The notes under the pieces: generated by a model
Seen by the model: the letters and a program-made list of their open reading frames with translations, nothing else
Told to the model about the DNA's origin: nothing
Database searches by the model: none
Shown: piece by piece, positions 11,129 through 18,934 of the stretch
Layout: each line of letters begins with the position of its first letter
Numbering within the stretch: position 1 is the first letter of the stretch
Program-made: the position numbers and the translations under genes
Source of the DNA: Actinomyces sp. ICM47
Lineage (GTDB): Bacteria; Actinomycetota; Actinomycetes; Actinomycetales; Actinomycetaceae
Assembly: GCF_000278725.1 (NCBI RefSeq)
Contig: NZ_ALCA01000041.1
Coordinates: 1 to 28,084 of the forward strand
DNA: 28,084 nucleotides
Direction: 5' to 3'

Positions 11129-11989
11129 ATGTCTCACATTACGAACCCCGAAGGCGCGGCCCCGGCCTCGTCCTCGAACCCTCCCCTGTTTAACGCCCGA
11201 CGCGTGCGTGTCCAGCACATCGCGCGCGCCAAGGCCGAGGGCATTCCCCTGACGATGCTGACTGCCTACGACGCGCTCACCGCGCCCATCCTCGAGGCCG
11301 CTGGTGTCGACATGCTGCTCATCGGTGATTCGCTGGGCAACGTCATCCTGGGGCACTCCTCCACCTTGCCTGTCACGCTGGAGGACATGGAACGCGCCAC
11401 GGCGGCCGTCGCACGCTCAACCTCGCGCGCCATGATCGTTGCTGATCTGCCGTTTGGCACTTACGAGGACTCCCCGGAGCATGCCTTCGCGTCCGCGGCC
11501 CGCCTCATGAAGGCCGGTGCCCACGCCGTCAAGCTCGAGGGTGGCGAAGCCCGCGCGCACATCATCGCCGCGCTGACCGCGGCAGGTATCCCCGTGTGCG
11601 CGCACCTGGGCTACACCCCCCAGTCCGAGAACACGCTGGGCGGCCCACGCATGCAGGGACGAGGCGACGGTGCCGACCAGCTGCGCCGCGACTCCCTCGC
11701 CGTCCAGGAGGCCGGCGCTTTTGCCGTCGTCTTCGAGATGGTGCCCGCCGCTATCGCCACGGAGCTCACGCAGACGCTGTCCATCGCGACGATCGGCATC
11801 GGTGCCGGTCCGAACACTGATGGTCAGGTCCTGGTGTGGTCCGACATGGCCGGATACTCCGACTGGACGCCCTCGTTTGTGCACAAGTTCGGCCAGCTCG
11901 GTCAGGCGCTGCATGAGGCTGCCTCCGACTACGTCGGTTCCGTGCGCGAACGCAGCTTCCCCGGACCCGAGAACTACAAGAACGACTGA
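11129..11989 (+). CDS. panB: 3-methyl-2-oxobutanoate hydroxymethyltransferase
   Basis: First committed step of pantothenate (coenzyme A) synthesis: transfer of a hydroxymethyl group from methylene-tetrahydrofolate to alpha-ketoisovalerate; cytoplasmic, TIM-barrel. The 286-residue protein has LTAYDALTAPILEAAGVDMLLIGDSLG (metal-binding Asp in IGDSLG), VTLEDMERAT, MIVADLPFGTYE, AVKLEGG, VCAHLGYTPQ and IGIGAGPNTDGQVLV, all standard PanB blocks. The N-terminal ~25 residues are a low-complexity Ala/Ser/Pro extension. The start ATG follows AGGAA by 4-5 bases. map begins 28 nt downstream, so the two are likely co-transcribed. No panC or panD is in the window. Confidence 0.97.
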   Translation: MSHITNPEGAAPASSSNPPLFNARRVRVQHIARAKAEGIPLTMLTAYDALTAPILEAAGVDMLLIGDSLGNVILGHSSTLPVTLEDMERATAAVARSTSRAMIVADLPFGTYEDSPEHAFASAARLMKAGAHAVKLEGGEARAHIIAALTAAGIPVCAHLGYTPQSENTLGGPRMQGRGDGADQLRRDSLAVQEAGAFAVVFEMVPAAIATELTQTLSIATIGIGAGPNTDGQVLVWSDMAGYSDWTPSFVHKFGQLGQALHEAASDYVGSVRERSFPGPENYKND

Positions 11990-12017
11990 CTTCGCCCACT
12001 AGCAGGAGGAAGCACAC

Positions 12018-12902
12018 ATGGAAGCATCGCCACTTGCACGCCGCGCGCCGCTGGGCACGCTGAAGCCCGGACGCGTCTCGCCGATGCGCGCCGTACCTGA
12101 GCACATCGAACGCCCCGAGTACATGTTCCACGACGGTCCCGAACGCGTGACCGCCTCGGACATCAAGACTCCCGAGACGATCGCGAAGATCCGCGAGGCC
12201 GGACGTATCGCCGCCGGTGCCATCGAGGCCGTCGGTGCGGCTATCGCGCCGGGCGTGACCACGGAGGAACTCGACCGCATTGGCCACGAGTACCTAATCG
12301 CCCACGACGCTTACCCCTCGTGCCTGGGCTACATGGGCTTCCCGAAGTCCATCTGTTCCTCGATCAACGAGGTCATTTGCCACGGCATCCCCGACGACCG
12401 CCCGCTCGAAGACGGCGACATCATCAACATTGACATCACCGCCTACAAGGACGGCGTCCACGGCGACACCTGCGCCATGTTCGAGGTCGGCACCGTGGAC
12501 GAGGAATCGCACCTGCTCGTCGAGCGCACCAAGAACGCGATGATGCGCGGCATTAAGGCCGTGGGCCCGGGTCGCGAAATCAATGTGATCGGCCGCGTCA
12601 TCGAGGCTTACGCCAAGCGTTTCGAGTACGGCGTCGTGCGTGACTACACGGGTCACGGCGTGGGTGAGGCCTTCCATTCGGGCCTGATCGTCCCCCACTA
12701 CGATGCGGCTCCCGCCTATAACACGGTGATGGAACCGGGGATGGTCTTCACGATTGAACCTATGCTGACCCTCGGTACGGTCGAGTGGGAGCAATGGGAC
12801 GACAACTGGACCATCGTCACCGCCGATCGTTCGCGCACTGCACAGTTCGAGCACACGATCGTCGTGACCGAGGATGGGGCGGAGATTCTGACCCTCCCCT
12901 GA
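12018..12902 (+). CDS. map: Methionine aminopeptidase type I
   Basis: Removes the N-terminal methionine from new proteins; cytosolic dinuclear-metal enzyme. The 294-residue protein has a ~45-residue N-terminal extension (residues 1-45) before the pita-bread catalytic domain. This is common in one of the actinobacterial paralogue types. Metal ligands are visible: Asp in [10 protein letters not shown] and HGDTCAMF, His in [11 protein letters not shown], Glu in FTIEPM, and Glu in [12 protein letters not shown]. The conserved pocket [14 protein letters not shown] is intact. The ATG follows a strong AGGAGGA 8 bases upstream. It sits after panB in the same unit and is followed by a terminator hairpin. 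Confidence 0.97.
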   Translation: MEASPLARRAPLGTLKPGRVSPMRAVPEHIERPEYMFHDGPERVTASDIKTPETIAKIREAGRIAAGAIEAVGAAIAPGVTTEELDRIGHEYLIAHDAYPSCLGYMGFPKSICSSINEVICHGIPDDRPLEDGDIINIDITAYKDGVHGDTCAMFEVGTVDEESHLLVERTKNAMMRGIKAVGPGREINVIGRVIEAYAKRFEYGVVRDYTGHGVGEAFHSGLIVPHYDAAPAYNTVMEPGMVFTIEPMLTLGTVEWEQWDDNWTIVTADRSRTAQFEHTIVVTEDGAEILTLP

Positions 12903-12918
12903 GTCTTTCAACGCACCG

Positions 12919-12954
12919 CAGCCCGCGTCGTATCTCACGATTCGACGCGGGCTG
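12919..12954 (+). terminator. map terminator hairpin
   Basis: A 12-bp perfect inverted repeat, CAGCCCGCGTCG (12919-12930) / CGACGCGGGCTG (12943-12954), starting 17 nt after the map stop. The downstream T content is low (TTCCCATCTC), as is frequent in high-G+C actinobacteria. Confidence 0.75.
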
Positions 12955-12973
12955 TTCCCATCTCGTAAACGGA

Positions 12974-13004
12974 TTGCACTTCCCCCGGTGGCGTCCATTA
13001 CAAT
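12974..13004 (+). promoter_or_regulatory. ppgK promoter (TTGCAC, 19 bp, TACAAT)
   Basis: TTGCAC (12974-12979) and TACAAT (12999-13004) lie between the map terminator and the ppgK ribosome site. The 19-bp spacing is long. The transcript would start near 13011 with a leader of about 55 nt. Confidence 0.5.
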
Positions 13005-13066
13005 TCAGAGACGACGGGCATCAGCAGCCCGCATTCAAACCGACACACGTTACCCGAGGAGGGGTC

Positions 13067-13816
13067 ATGGTTCAGGTCGCTTGCGGCATCGACATCGGCG
13101 GATCCGGCGTGAAGGGCGCACTGGTAGATCTGGAGACCGGGGAGTACATCGGCGATCAGATCCGCATCCCGACCCCCAATCCGGCCACACCCGAGGCCGT
13201 GGCAACAGTGTGCCGCGAGGTCATCGACCAGCTCGACGTGAAGATTGGCGTTCCGATTGGCGTCACCTTCCCCGCCCCCGTTTTTAACGGCGTGATCCCC
13301 TACATGGCGAACCTGGATCAGTCGTGGGTCAACGTCGATGTGGATGCTCTCATGGAGCGCCACCTGGGTCGCGCGGTCGTTGCCCTCAACGACGCGGACG
13401 CAGCCGGCATCGCGGAGGTCGCGTACGGCGCGGCGAAGGGCCGCGACGGCGTCATCGTGTTCACCACGCAGGGCACGGGCATCGGCTCGGCGATCATTGT
13501 CAACGGCACGCTGCTGACGAACACGGAACTGGGCCACTTGGAGATCGATGGCACCGACGCCGAAAAGAACGCATCCTCGGGCCAGAAGACCCTCCAGGGC
13601 CTGAACTGGGAGCAGTGGGCGCAGCGCCTGCAGCGTTACTACAGCCATGTGGAGTTCCTGCTCAACCCTGATCTGTTCGTCGTGGGCGGCGGCGTGTCGG
13701 AGAACCACGAGAAGTTCATGCCGCTGCTGAAACTGAAGACCCCGATGATTCCCGCGAAGCTGCTGAACACGGCTGGCATCGTGGGTGCAGCCTACTACGC
13801 GGCGCAGAACTCCTGA
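13067..13816 (+). CDS. ppgK: Polyphosphate glucokinase
   Basis: Phosphorylates glucose using polyphosphate (and ATP); a cytoplasmic ROK-family sugar kinase characteristic of actinobacteria. The 249-residue protein has the N-terminal phosphate loop GIDIGGSGVKGALVD, the sugar-site and catalytic Asp region NDADAAGIAE, the second phosphate loop FTTQGTGIGSAI, then NTELGHLEIDG with AEKNASSGQKT. The C-terminal RYYSHVEFLLNPDLFVVGGGVS is very close to known PpgK enzymes. The start ATG follows GAGGAGGGG. It is flanked by hairpins on both sides and has its own promoter, so it is a single-gene unit. Confidence 0.95.
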   Translation: MVQVACGIDIGGSGVKGALVDLETGEYIGDQIRIPTPNPATPEAVATVCREVIDQLDVKIGVPIGVTFPAPVFNGVIPYMANLDQSWVNVDVDALMERHLGRAVVALNDADAAGIAEVAYGAAKGRDGVIVFTTQGTGIGSAIIVNGTLLTNTELGHLEIDGTDAEKNASSGQKTLQGLNWEQWAQRLQRYYSHVEFLLNPDLFVVGGGVSENHEKFMPLLKLKTPMIPAKLLNTAGIVGAAYYAAQNS

Positions 13817-13857
13817 GAGGACACCCGTAGCGGCTGGGTCGGCAGCCCCACCGATAA

Positions 13858-13893
13858 ACAGAGTGACCCCGACGCGCGTCGGGGTCACTCTGT
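13858..13893. terminator. Shared bidirectional terminator of ppgK and rnpB
   Basis: A 16-bp perfect stem, ACAGAGTGACCCCGAC (13858-13873) / GTCGGGGTCACTCTGT (13878-13893), with a GCGC loop, between the convergent ppgK and rnpB. Its right arm ends two bases from the predicted 3' end of rnpB. The minus-strand side continues GTTTATCGG. Confidence 0.85.
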
Positions 13894-13894
13894 T

Positions 13895-14263
13895 GGATCT
13901 GTCGGCCTATACGCCGGGTTCTGTCCCCGCACACCGTTACCGGTCTCGCGGTGGCGACCATCTATCTAGGACCGTCGTTACCAACGGCCTCCAGCAACCT
14001 ACCCGCAGGCATTGGGCGGGCCGCCCTGCCTGCTGCTCGGTCTTGCTCCGGGTGGGGTTTACCGAGCCGACGCGGTCACCCGCGCCGCTGGTGAGCTCTT
14101 ACCTCACCTTTTCACCCTTACCGCCACGAATCGTGGAGGTGGTTTGTTTTCTGTGGCACTGTCCCTCGGGTTACCCCGGGTGGCTGTTAGCCATCACCCT
14201 GCCCTGTGGAGCCCGGACGTTCCTCGAGCGTTTCCGCGCGCGGTCGCCCAGCCGGCAGATCCG
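13895..14263 (-). ncRNA. rnpB: RNase P RNA (class A)
   Basis: Catalytic RNA of ribonuclease P, which matures the 5' ends of tRNAs. On the minus strand the conserved core is clear: CGUCCGGGCUCCACAGGGCAG, then GGUGAUGGCUAACAGCCACC, GGGACAGUGCCACAGAAAAC, and near the 3' end GGGGACAGAACCCGGCGUAUAGG. The two ends pair to form helix P1: 5' GGATCTGCCGGC (complement of 14251-14262) with 3' GCCGACAGATCC (complement of 13895 onwards). The length of ~369 nt suits a type A actinobacterial RNA. Ends are set from P1 and may be off by a few bases. A TAGAAT hexamer 6-7 bases upstream of the 5' end is the likely -10. Confidence 0.96.
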
Positions 14264-14268
14264 CACCG

Positions 14269-14274
14269 ATTCTA
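14269..14274 (-). promoter_or_regulatory. Putative -10 (TAGAAT) of rnpB
   Basis: TAGAAT on the minus strand ends 6 bases before the predicted 5' end of RNase P RNA. No clear -35 is visible in this G+C-rich stretch. Confidence 0.5.
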
Positions 14275-14298
14275 GCGCGCCTGGTGCTCGCGGCGCGA

Positions 14299-14304
14299 TA
14301 GGGT
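14299..14304 (+). promoter_or_regulatory. Putative leaderless -10 (TAGGGT) of yaaA
   Basis: TAGGGT lies exactly 6 bases before the ATG at 14311, and there is no Shine-Dalgarno. The promoter is divergent from that of rnpB within about 50 bases. Confidence 0.4.
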
Positions 14305-14310
14305 GGCTCC

Positions 14311-15123
14311 ATGCTGATCTGGTTGCCCCCGTCGAAGGGGAAGAACGCACCCGCCTGCGGCCCCGCTCTATCGCTGGAATCTCTGTCCCGCCCGTGTCTG
14401 ACACCGGATCGGCGCAGCGTCGCCGAGGCGCTGGTTGCACTGGGGTCGGGGCCGGAAGCGGCGGCTACGCTCAAGGTTGGCGCACGCATCGACCTGTCCG
14501 TCAATGAGACATTGATGAGTGCCCCCTGCGCCCCGGCCTCGTCCCTGTTCACGGGCGTTCTCTTCGAGGCCATCGAGGCCGTTACCCCGCGTGCCTGGGA
14601 GAGTGCGGGCGCGGGCGTGATCTCCATTTTTTCCGGCCTCTTTGGGGTCCTCTCCCCCGCCGACGTCGTGCCCGATCACCGGCTGGCGATGGGCGTGTCT
14701 CTGCCCGGTTTCGGCGTCCTGTCCACGTGGTGGGCGCCGCGCCTGGATGAGGCTCTGCGCGAGGAGGCAGTAGGACAGGTCGTTATCGACGCGCGCTCGG
14801 GTCCTTACCGGGCTGCGTGCAAGGCACCGTGGGCGCGCGTGTGGGAGCTGCGCGTCGTGCGTGAGGCTGATGGTAAGCGCTCGGTGATTTCCCACGACGC
14901 CAAGCGTTGGCGGGGCGCGGTGACGGGTACGCTCCTGGCGTCGGGAGGGTATTCGGCAAGCGAGACGACCGAGTGTGAGCAGGCGCTGACGGATGCGGCG
15001 CGCTCGGTGACGTTGCACGACGCTCGCGGGGCCGAGCACCGCGTTATCGACGTCGAATTCGGGCCGGAAAAGAAGGCAAAACAGGGCGGCACGACGCGCG
15101 CGCTCACGCTGGTGACCAATTAA
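14311..15123 (+). CDS. yaaA: YaaA family peroxide-stress protein (UPF0246/DUF328)
   Basis: A 270-residue protein of the YaaA family. The Escherichia coli member is induced by peroxide and limits intracellular free iron; its biochemical activity is less well defined. Seen here: the N-terminal MLIWLPPSKGKNAP (family MLI-LSPAKT-type start), a central VLSPADVVPDHRLAMG (the family has L.P.D.I..YRL.MG), and VIDARSGPYRAA. The C-terminal VISHDAKRWRGAVTG lies in the region where E. coli has the conserved F..KKARG. Length fits. The start has TAGGGT 6 bases upstream and no Shine-Dalgarno. It is divergent from rnpB and 79 nt before the fucosidase gene on the same strand. Confidence 0.85.
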   Translation: MLIWLPPSKGKNAPACGPALSLESLSRPCLTPDRRSVAEALVALGSGPEAAATLKVGARIDLSVNETLMSAPCAPASSLFTGVLFEAIEAVTPRAWESAGAGVISIFSGLFGVLSPADVVPDHRLAMGVSLPGFGVLSTWWAPRLDEALREEAVGQVVIDARSGPYRAACKAPWARVWELRVVREADGKRSVISHDAKRWRGAVTGTLLASGGYSASETTECEQALTDAARSVTLHDARGAEHRVIDVEFGPEKKAKQGGTTRALTLVTN

Positions 15124-15202
15124 CCGCTGGGCTATCCTTTGTCAGGAACCTGCAGGGTGCAGGCCCGGCCGATGCACCGGCCATCAAACGGAAACCATAG
15201 GC
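15124..15202 (+). promoter_or_regulatory. Spacer before the fucosidase gene with two small hairpins
   Basis: The 79-base gap holds a possible -10 TATCCT (15133-15138) with no good -35. Two adjacent small inverted repeats follow: CCTGCA/TGCAGG and GGCCG/CCGGCC. GGAAACC near the ATG is the likely ribosome site. The role of the hairpins is unknown; they may be a yaaA terminator or leader structure. Confidence 0.3.
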
Positions 15203-16540
15203 ATGATCAACGAGGACTACCTGGCCAACATTCGGCCTACCCACCGTCAGCTCCAGTGGCAGAAGATGGAGATGTACGCGTTCATCCACTTCGGCATGAA
15301 CACGATGACGGACCGCGAGTGGGGCGAGGGCCACGAGGATCCCGCGCTGTTCAACCCGGGAAACGTCGATGTCGATCAGTGGATGCGCGCGCTCGTGAGC
15401 GCTGGCATGACCGGCGTGATCCTCACGTGCAAGCACCATGATGGGTTCTGCTTGTGGCCGTCGGCCTACACCAGGCACTCCGTGGCCTCCTCCCCATGGA
15501 AGGGTGGGAAGGGCGACCTTGTGCGCGAGGTGTCTGACGCGGCGGCGCGTCACGGCCTGAAGTTCGGCGTGTACCTGTCTCCCTGGGACATGACCGAGCC
15601 GACGTATGGCCAGGGCGAGGCCTACAACGACTTTTATATCAACCAGCTCATCGAGCTGCTCACCCACTACGGACCCGTCTTCTCTGTGTGGCTGGACGGC
15701 GCGTGCGGCGAGGGTCCCAACGGCAAGGTGCAGGTCTATGACTGGCAGCGCATCTATGACACGGTTCGCGCGCTGGCACCCGAGGCGGTTATCTCCGTGT
15801 GTGGCCCGGACGTGCGCTGGTGTGGCAACGAGGCGGGTTCCGTTCGAGCCAACGAATGGTCGGTTGTTCCCGCTTCTCTGCGCGAGGCCGAACGCACCGC
15901 AGAAAAGTCGCAGAAGGCCGACGACGGCGAGTTCTCCCGACAGGTGGCCTCCGGCGACGAGGACCTGGGGTCGCGCGAGGCCTTGGCGGACTACTCCGGT
16001 CCCCTGGCGTGGTACCCCGCGGAGGTCAACACCTCGACGCGCACAGGCTGGTTCCACCACGACATCGAAGACTCCCAGGTGCGCAGCGTCGATGAGTTGT
16101 TCTCGATCTGGAAGGGTTCGGTCGGCGGCAACGCGACCTTCCTCTTGAACGTTCCCCCGAACCGCGACGGCCTTCTCGCAGATGCCGACGTGCAGGTCCT
16201 TGCACGCCTCGGCGAAAAGATCGCGGACTTCCGCGCGCGCCGCGTCGACGCCTCCCGCGAGGACGAGGGTAACGTCGTCACGCTACGCTTCGACGCGCCG
16301 CGCACGGTGGGCGCCGTGGTGCTTGAGGAGGACATCGCGCAGGGCCAGCGCATCGACGAGGCCGTGGTGAGCGCGTGCGTGGAGGGCAGCCCTGAGCAGG
16401 AGATCGCTCGCGTTCATTGCGTGGGCTACCGTCGCATTATTACCCTGGATAAGCCCGTGACCGCCACCCGGGTGCGGGTGACGGTCACGACAAGCAGGCA
16501 GGGCTTCTACCTGGCGGATGTCTACGCGGTTCGGGCCTGA
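15203..16540 (+). CDS. Alpha-L-fucosidase, glycoside hydrolase family 29
   Basis: Hydrolyses terminal alpha-linked L-fucose from glycans. The 445-residue protein has the GH29 barrel motifs: YAFIHFGMNTMTDREWG near residue 25, KHHDGFCLW (residues 77-85), FGVYLSPWD, and VFSVWLDGACG with the nucleophile Asp165. Later blocks are GWFHHDIED and SVGGNATFLLNVPPNRDG. A C-terminal beta-sandwich of about 100 residues follows (from about 345). There is no signal peptide or membrane segment, so it should act in the cytoplasm on imported oligosaccharides. No fucose transporter or catabolic gene is nearby. The stop is only 3 bases from the stop of the convergent COG1579 gene, with no room for a terminator between. 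Confidence 0.93.
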   Translation: MINEDYLANIRPTHRQLQWQKMEMYAFIHFGMNTMTDREWGEGHEDPALFNPGNVDVDQWMRALVSAGMTGVILTCKHHDGFCLWPSAYTRHSVASSPWKGGKGDLVREVSDAAARHGLKFGVYLSPWDMTEPTYGQGEAYNDFYINQLIELLTHYGPVFSVWLDGACGEGPNGKVQVYDWQRIYDTVRALAPEAVISVCGPDVRWCGNEAGSVRANEWSVVPASLREAERTAEKSQKADDGEFSRQVASGDEDLGSREALADYSGPLAWYPAEVNTSTRTGWFHHDIEDSQVRSVDELFSIWKGSVGGNATFLLNVPPNRDGLLADADVQVLARLGEKIADFRARRVDASREDEGNVVTLRFDAPRTVGAVVLEEDIAQGQRIDEAVVSACVEGSPEQEIARVHCVGYRRIITLDKPVTATRVRVTVTTSRQGFYLADVYAVRA

Positions 16541-16543
16541 GCC

Positions 16544-17287
16544 TCAGCGCGGCGTGTTCGCCGCCGTGCGCACGACGATCTGGGACGTGTCCTCGGTCAG
16601 GTACAGCTCGTCGTGGGGCGTCAGGCGGATGCGTTCGAGTTCCATCGGGCTGAGGTCGGCGGCCACGCCGATACCGTAGCCGTCGCGCACTTCGATGACG
16701 GCGAGGGCACCGTTGCGGCGGCGCGCCTCCTCGTATTCTTCGAGCAGGGCGTGCGGGAGACGCTCAGCCAGCGCTCGGCGCGCTGCGATGACGCTGCGCA
16801 GCTCGTCGTCAGCCTCGGCGACGTCGGCTTGGAACTCGGCCTTGAGGCGCTCAATGTCGGCGGCGATGGCCTGAGCTTCTTCCTTCATCTTCTCCTGCGC
16901 GGCGCGTGCGGCCTCGACGCGCTCTTCGGCGTCCACCTGGTCGTTTTCGAGCTTGGCCAGGCGGCGATCCATCTGTGCGATCTCGTGTTCCATGGCGGAA
17001 ATGTCGCGCAGGGGCACCTGGTTGTTGTCGATGCGGCTCTGCTGGCGCTTGCGGCGCTCGCTCACCTTGGCGATCTCGTCCTCGATGCGGGTCACCTCGC
17101 GGGTGGTGTCCGCGATGAGGGCGCTCTGAGTGATGGCGGCGCGCTGCAGGTCGGCGACGCGGCCCGCGAACTCGCGCACGGTCGCGTGCGCGGGGTGGGA
17201 GTCGCGCTTGTGGCGCAGCGCCGATTCCTTCTGGTCAAGCTTCTGGAGCTCGAGAAGGTCGAGCTGGTCGGTGTGCGTCGCTTTCAC
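16544..17287 (-). CDS. COG1579-type coiled-coil protein with degenerate zinc ribbon
   Basis: A 247-residue protein of the CT398/COG1579 family: a long antiparallel coiled coil (about residues 5-185, rich in Glu, Ala, Arg, Leu) followed by a C-terminal ribbon. In typical members the ribbon carries two CxxC pairs (in GRCxGCxxxLSPxEL and CxxCGRIL). Here the equivalent stretch reads GYGIGVAADLSPMELERIRL and LTEDTSQIVVRT, so all four zinc ligands are lost while the flanking LSP-EL-RI is kept. The whole protein contains no cysteine. The start is set at GTG overlapping the nif3 stop (GTGA), 8 bases after GGGAGA; an ATG 36 bases earlier lies inside nif3. Pairing with nif3 is common in actinobacteria. 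The molecular role is not established. Confidence 0.9.
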   Translation of the reverse strand: MKATHTDQLDLLELQKLDQKESALRHKRDSHPAHATVREFAGRVADLQRAAITQSALIADTTREVTRIEDEIAKVSERRKRQQSRIDNNQVPLRDISAMEHEIAQMDRRLAKLENDQVDAEERVEAARAAQEKMKEEAQAIAADIERLKAEFQADVAEADDELRSVIAARRALAERLPHALLEEYEEARRRNGALAVIEVRDGYGIGVAADLSPMELERIRLTPHDELYLTEDTSQIVVRTAANTPR

Positions 17288-18195
17288 GCTAGTTCTCCCT
17301 GGGTGACTCGGTAGCTGGTCCATGGCTCGGTGACAATCGTAGAGACTTCGACGCGAAGTTCCACTTTAGAAGCGCTGGCCGCCGCCCGGATACGGCGGGC
17401 AAGAACGGGTAGCCACGGGGATTCTGTCGCCCAGTGGGAACCGCACAGCAGCGCGGGGCGTCCGCCCTCGAGGTGCTCGGAGGCTGGGTGGTGACGCAGG
17501 TCGGCCGTGAGGTACACGTCAACGTCGGCGGCGCGCGCCGCGTCCAATGCGCTGTCCCCCGCGCCACCCAGGACGGCGACCCGGGACACGGCCATGGCCT
17601 CGTCCCCTCCGACGAGGAGGCCGGTGGGGCCGGCGGGGAGCACGGAGGCGACGTGGTCGGCGAAGGCCCCGAGCGTCGTGGGTTCGACGGTCCCGACGCG
17701 CCCCAGGCCGATCTCGTGTCCCTCGGCGTCAACGCCGCAGGGTTCGAGCGGTACGGTGTCGCGCAGGCCGATGAGGTCGGCGAGTGCCGTGGCAACGCCC
17801 TCGCAGGCGACGTCGGCGTTCGTGTGCGCGTTAAAGAGGGAGACACCCGCACGGATCAGCCGCGTCACGACTGCTCCCTTCGGGTCGGTGACCGGCAGGA
17901 AGGACGCTCCGCGCAGGAGCAGCGGGTGGTGCGTGATCACCATGTCGTAGGGATGTCCGTCACTATCCGGTCCGACGACGGCCTGCTCGGCGATGGCGGC
18001 GGTCGGGTCGAGGGCCAGGAGAAGAGAGCGTACGGGGGCGTCCGGGTCGCCGACGATCAGGCCGACGCGATCCCAGGATTGCGCCGTGGCTTGCGGGTAC
18101 CAGGACTCCATGAGGGCCATGAGGTCGCCGACGCGCCACGAGGCCTGGGCTGAGTCGGGGGCGTCGGGTTCGGAAGAATGAGAGGACAATCGCAT
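17284..18195 (-). CDS. Nif3-like dinuclear metal centre protein (DUF34)
   Basis: A 303-residue member of the widespread Nif3/DUF34 family (E. coli YbgI), which binds two metals; proposed roles include GTP cyclohydrolase-like or metal-chaperone activity, none settled. Motifs: NGVGL-type ATAQSWDRVGLIVGDPDAPV, LLALDPT, DMVITHHPLLLRG (metal-binding HH), and SLFNAHTNADVACEGVATAL. The C-terminal block is VYLTADLRHHPASEHLEG, which also binds metal. The start is set at the ATG at 18195, which has TATGCT 6 bases upstream and no Shine-Dalgarno; an in-frame ATG at 18252 would run into lipB. The downstream COG1579 gene overlaps by 4 bases and is probably translationally coupled. Confidence 0.93.
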   Translation of the reverse strand: MRLSSHSSEPDAPDSAQASWRVGDLMALMESWYPQATAQSWDRVGLIVGDPDAPVRSLLLALDPTAAIAEQAVVGPDSDGHPYDMVITHHPLLLRGASFLPVTDPKGAVVTRLIRAGVSLFNAHTNADVACEGVATALADLIGLRDTVPLEPCGVDAEGHEIGLGRVGTVEPTTLGAFADHVASVLPAGPTGLLVGGDEAMAVSRVAVLGGAGDSALDAARAADVDVYLTADLRHHPASEHLEGGRPALLCGSHWATESPWLPVLARRIRAAASASKVELRVEVSTIVTEPWTSYRVTQGELA

Positions 18196-18201
18196 GCGAT
18201 A

Positions 18202-18207
18202 AGCATA
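18202..18207 (-). promoter_or_regulatory. Putative leaderless -10 (TATGCT) of nif3
   Basis: TATGCT on the minus strand, then TATCGC, then the ATG at 18195. This TAnnnT-N6-ATG arrangement lacks a Shine-Dalgarno. It lies 36 bases from the divergent lipB -10. Confidence 0.45.
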
Positions 18208-18243
18208 CCGGACCCCCAACAAGCAAGGGACCCTGCCCGCGAC

Positions 18244-18249
18244 TATGAT
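18244..18249 (+). promoter_or_regulatory. Putative leaderless -10 (TATGAT) of lipB
   Basis: TATGAT is followed by 7 bases and then GTG at 18257. It swallows the alternative ATG at 18245, which argues for GTG as the true start. No -35 is evident. Confidence 0.45.
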
Positions 18250-18256
18250 CACATCC

Positions 18257-18934
18257 GTGCAGATTTTGAGTCTCCTCGACCAAGGGTTGGTCGATTATTC
18301 GCAGGTTGATGCGCTCCAGCGCTCCCTGCACGAGGAGGTCCTCGCAGGCGGCGAGGACACGCTGATCGTTTCCCAGTTCACGCCCACGTGGACGGCCGGG
18401 CGCCACACGAAGCCCCAGGACATCCCCTTGACGACCATTCCCGTGATCCGCACGGACCGCGCGGGGTCGGCGACCTGGCACGGGCCGGGTCAGCTCGTCG
18501 TCTACCCCGTCGTGCACCTGAAGGAACCGGTCGATCTCGTCCAGTGGATCCGCGCGGTCGAGGCCTCGGTCATCGGCACGGTGCGTGAGGCCTGGGGCCT
18601 GCCCGTCCACCGCATCGAAGGACGCGCGGGAGTGTGGCTCACCGAGGAGGGACGCCGCGACCGCAAGATCTGCGCGATTGGCCTGAAGGTCGCGCGCGGC
18701 GCGACCCTGCACGGCGTCGCCCTGAACGTGGACATCGACCCGGCCCATGCCTTCGAGGGGATCATTCCCTGCGGCCTGACCGACGCGGACGTGACCTCCC
18801 TGTCCTGGGAGGGAATCCACACGACCGTCGCCGAGGCCGCGACCCAGCTCATCCCACGCATGGTGGAGCGCATCGCTCCCTGTCTGGCAACCCCGCCCGC
18901 TACTGTTTCCTACACGACGAGGTCAACGCTATGA
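18257..18934 (+). CDS. lipB: Octanoyl-[acyl carrier protein]:protein N-octanoyltransferase
   Basis: Transfers octanoate from acyl carrier protein to the lipoyl domains of 2-oxoacid dehydrogenases and the glycine cleavage H protein; cytoplasmic. The 225-residue protein has [19 protein letters not shown] (substrate-binding His), the catalytic Lys in [21 protein letters not shown], and the catalytic Cys in [14 protein letters not shown]. The start is set at GTG, 7 bases after TATGAT; an ATG four codons upstream (18245) lies inside that hexamer and has no Shine-Dalgarno. The stop overlaps the lipA start by 4 bases (ATGA), so octanoyl transfer and sulphur insertion are made from one coupled message. 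Confidence 0.96.
   Translation: MQILSLLDQGLVDYSQVDALQRSLHEEVLAGGEDTLIVSQFTPTWTAGRHTKPQDIPLTTIPVIRTDRAGSATWHGPGQLVVYPVVHLKEPVDLVQWIRAVEASVIGTVREAWGLPVHRIEGRAGVWLTEEGRRDRKICAIGLKVARGATLHGVALNVDIDPAHAFEGIIPCGLTDADVTSLSWEGIHTTVAEAATQLIPRMVERIAPCLATPPATVSYTTRSTL

Noticed and set aside
11072..11129. TACCCT-N7-GTG before panB, resembling another leaderless start
   Set aside because: The GTG at 11085 is out of frame with panB and its product would be Arg/Pro-rich nonsense. panB has its own ribosome site. TACCCT might still be the panB -10.
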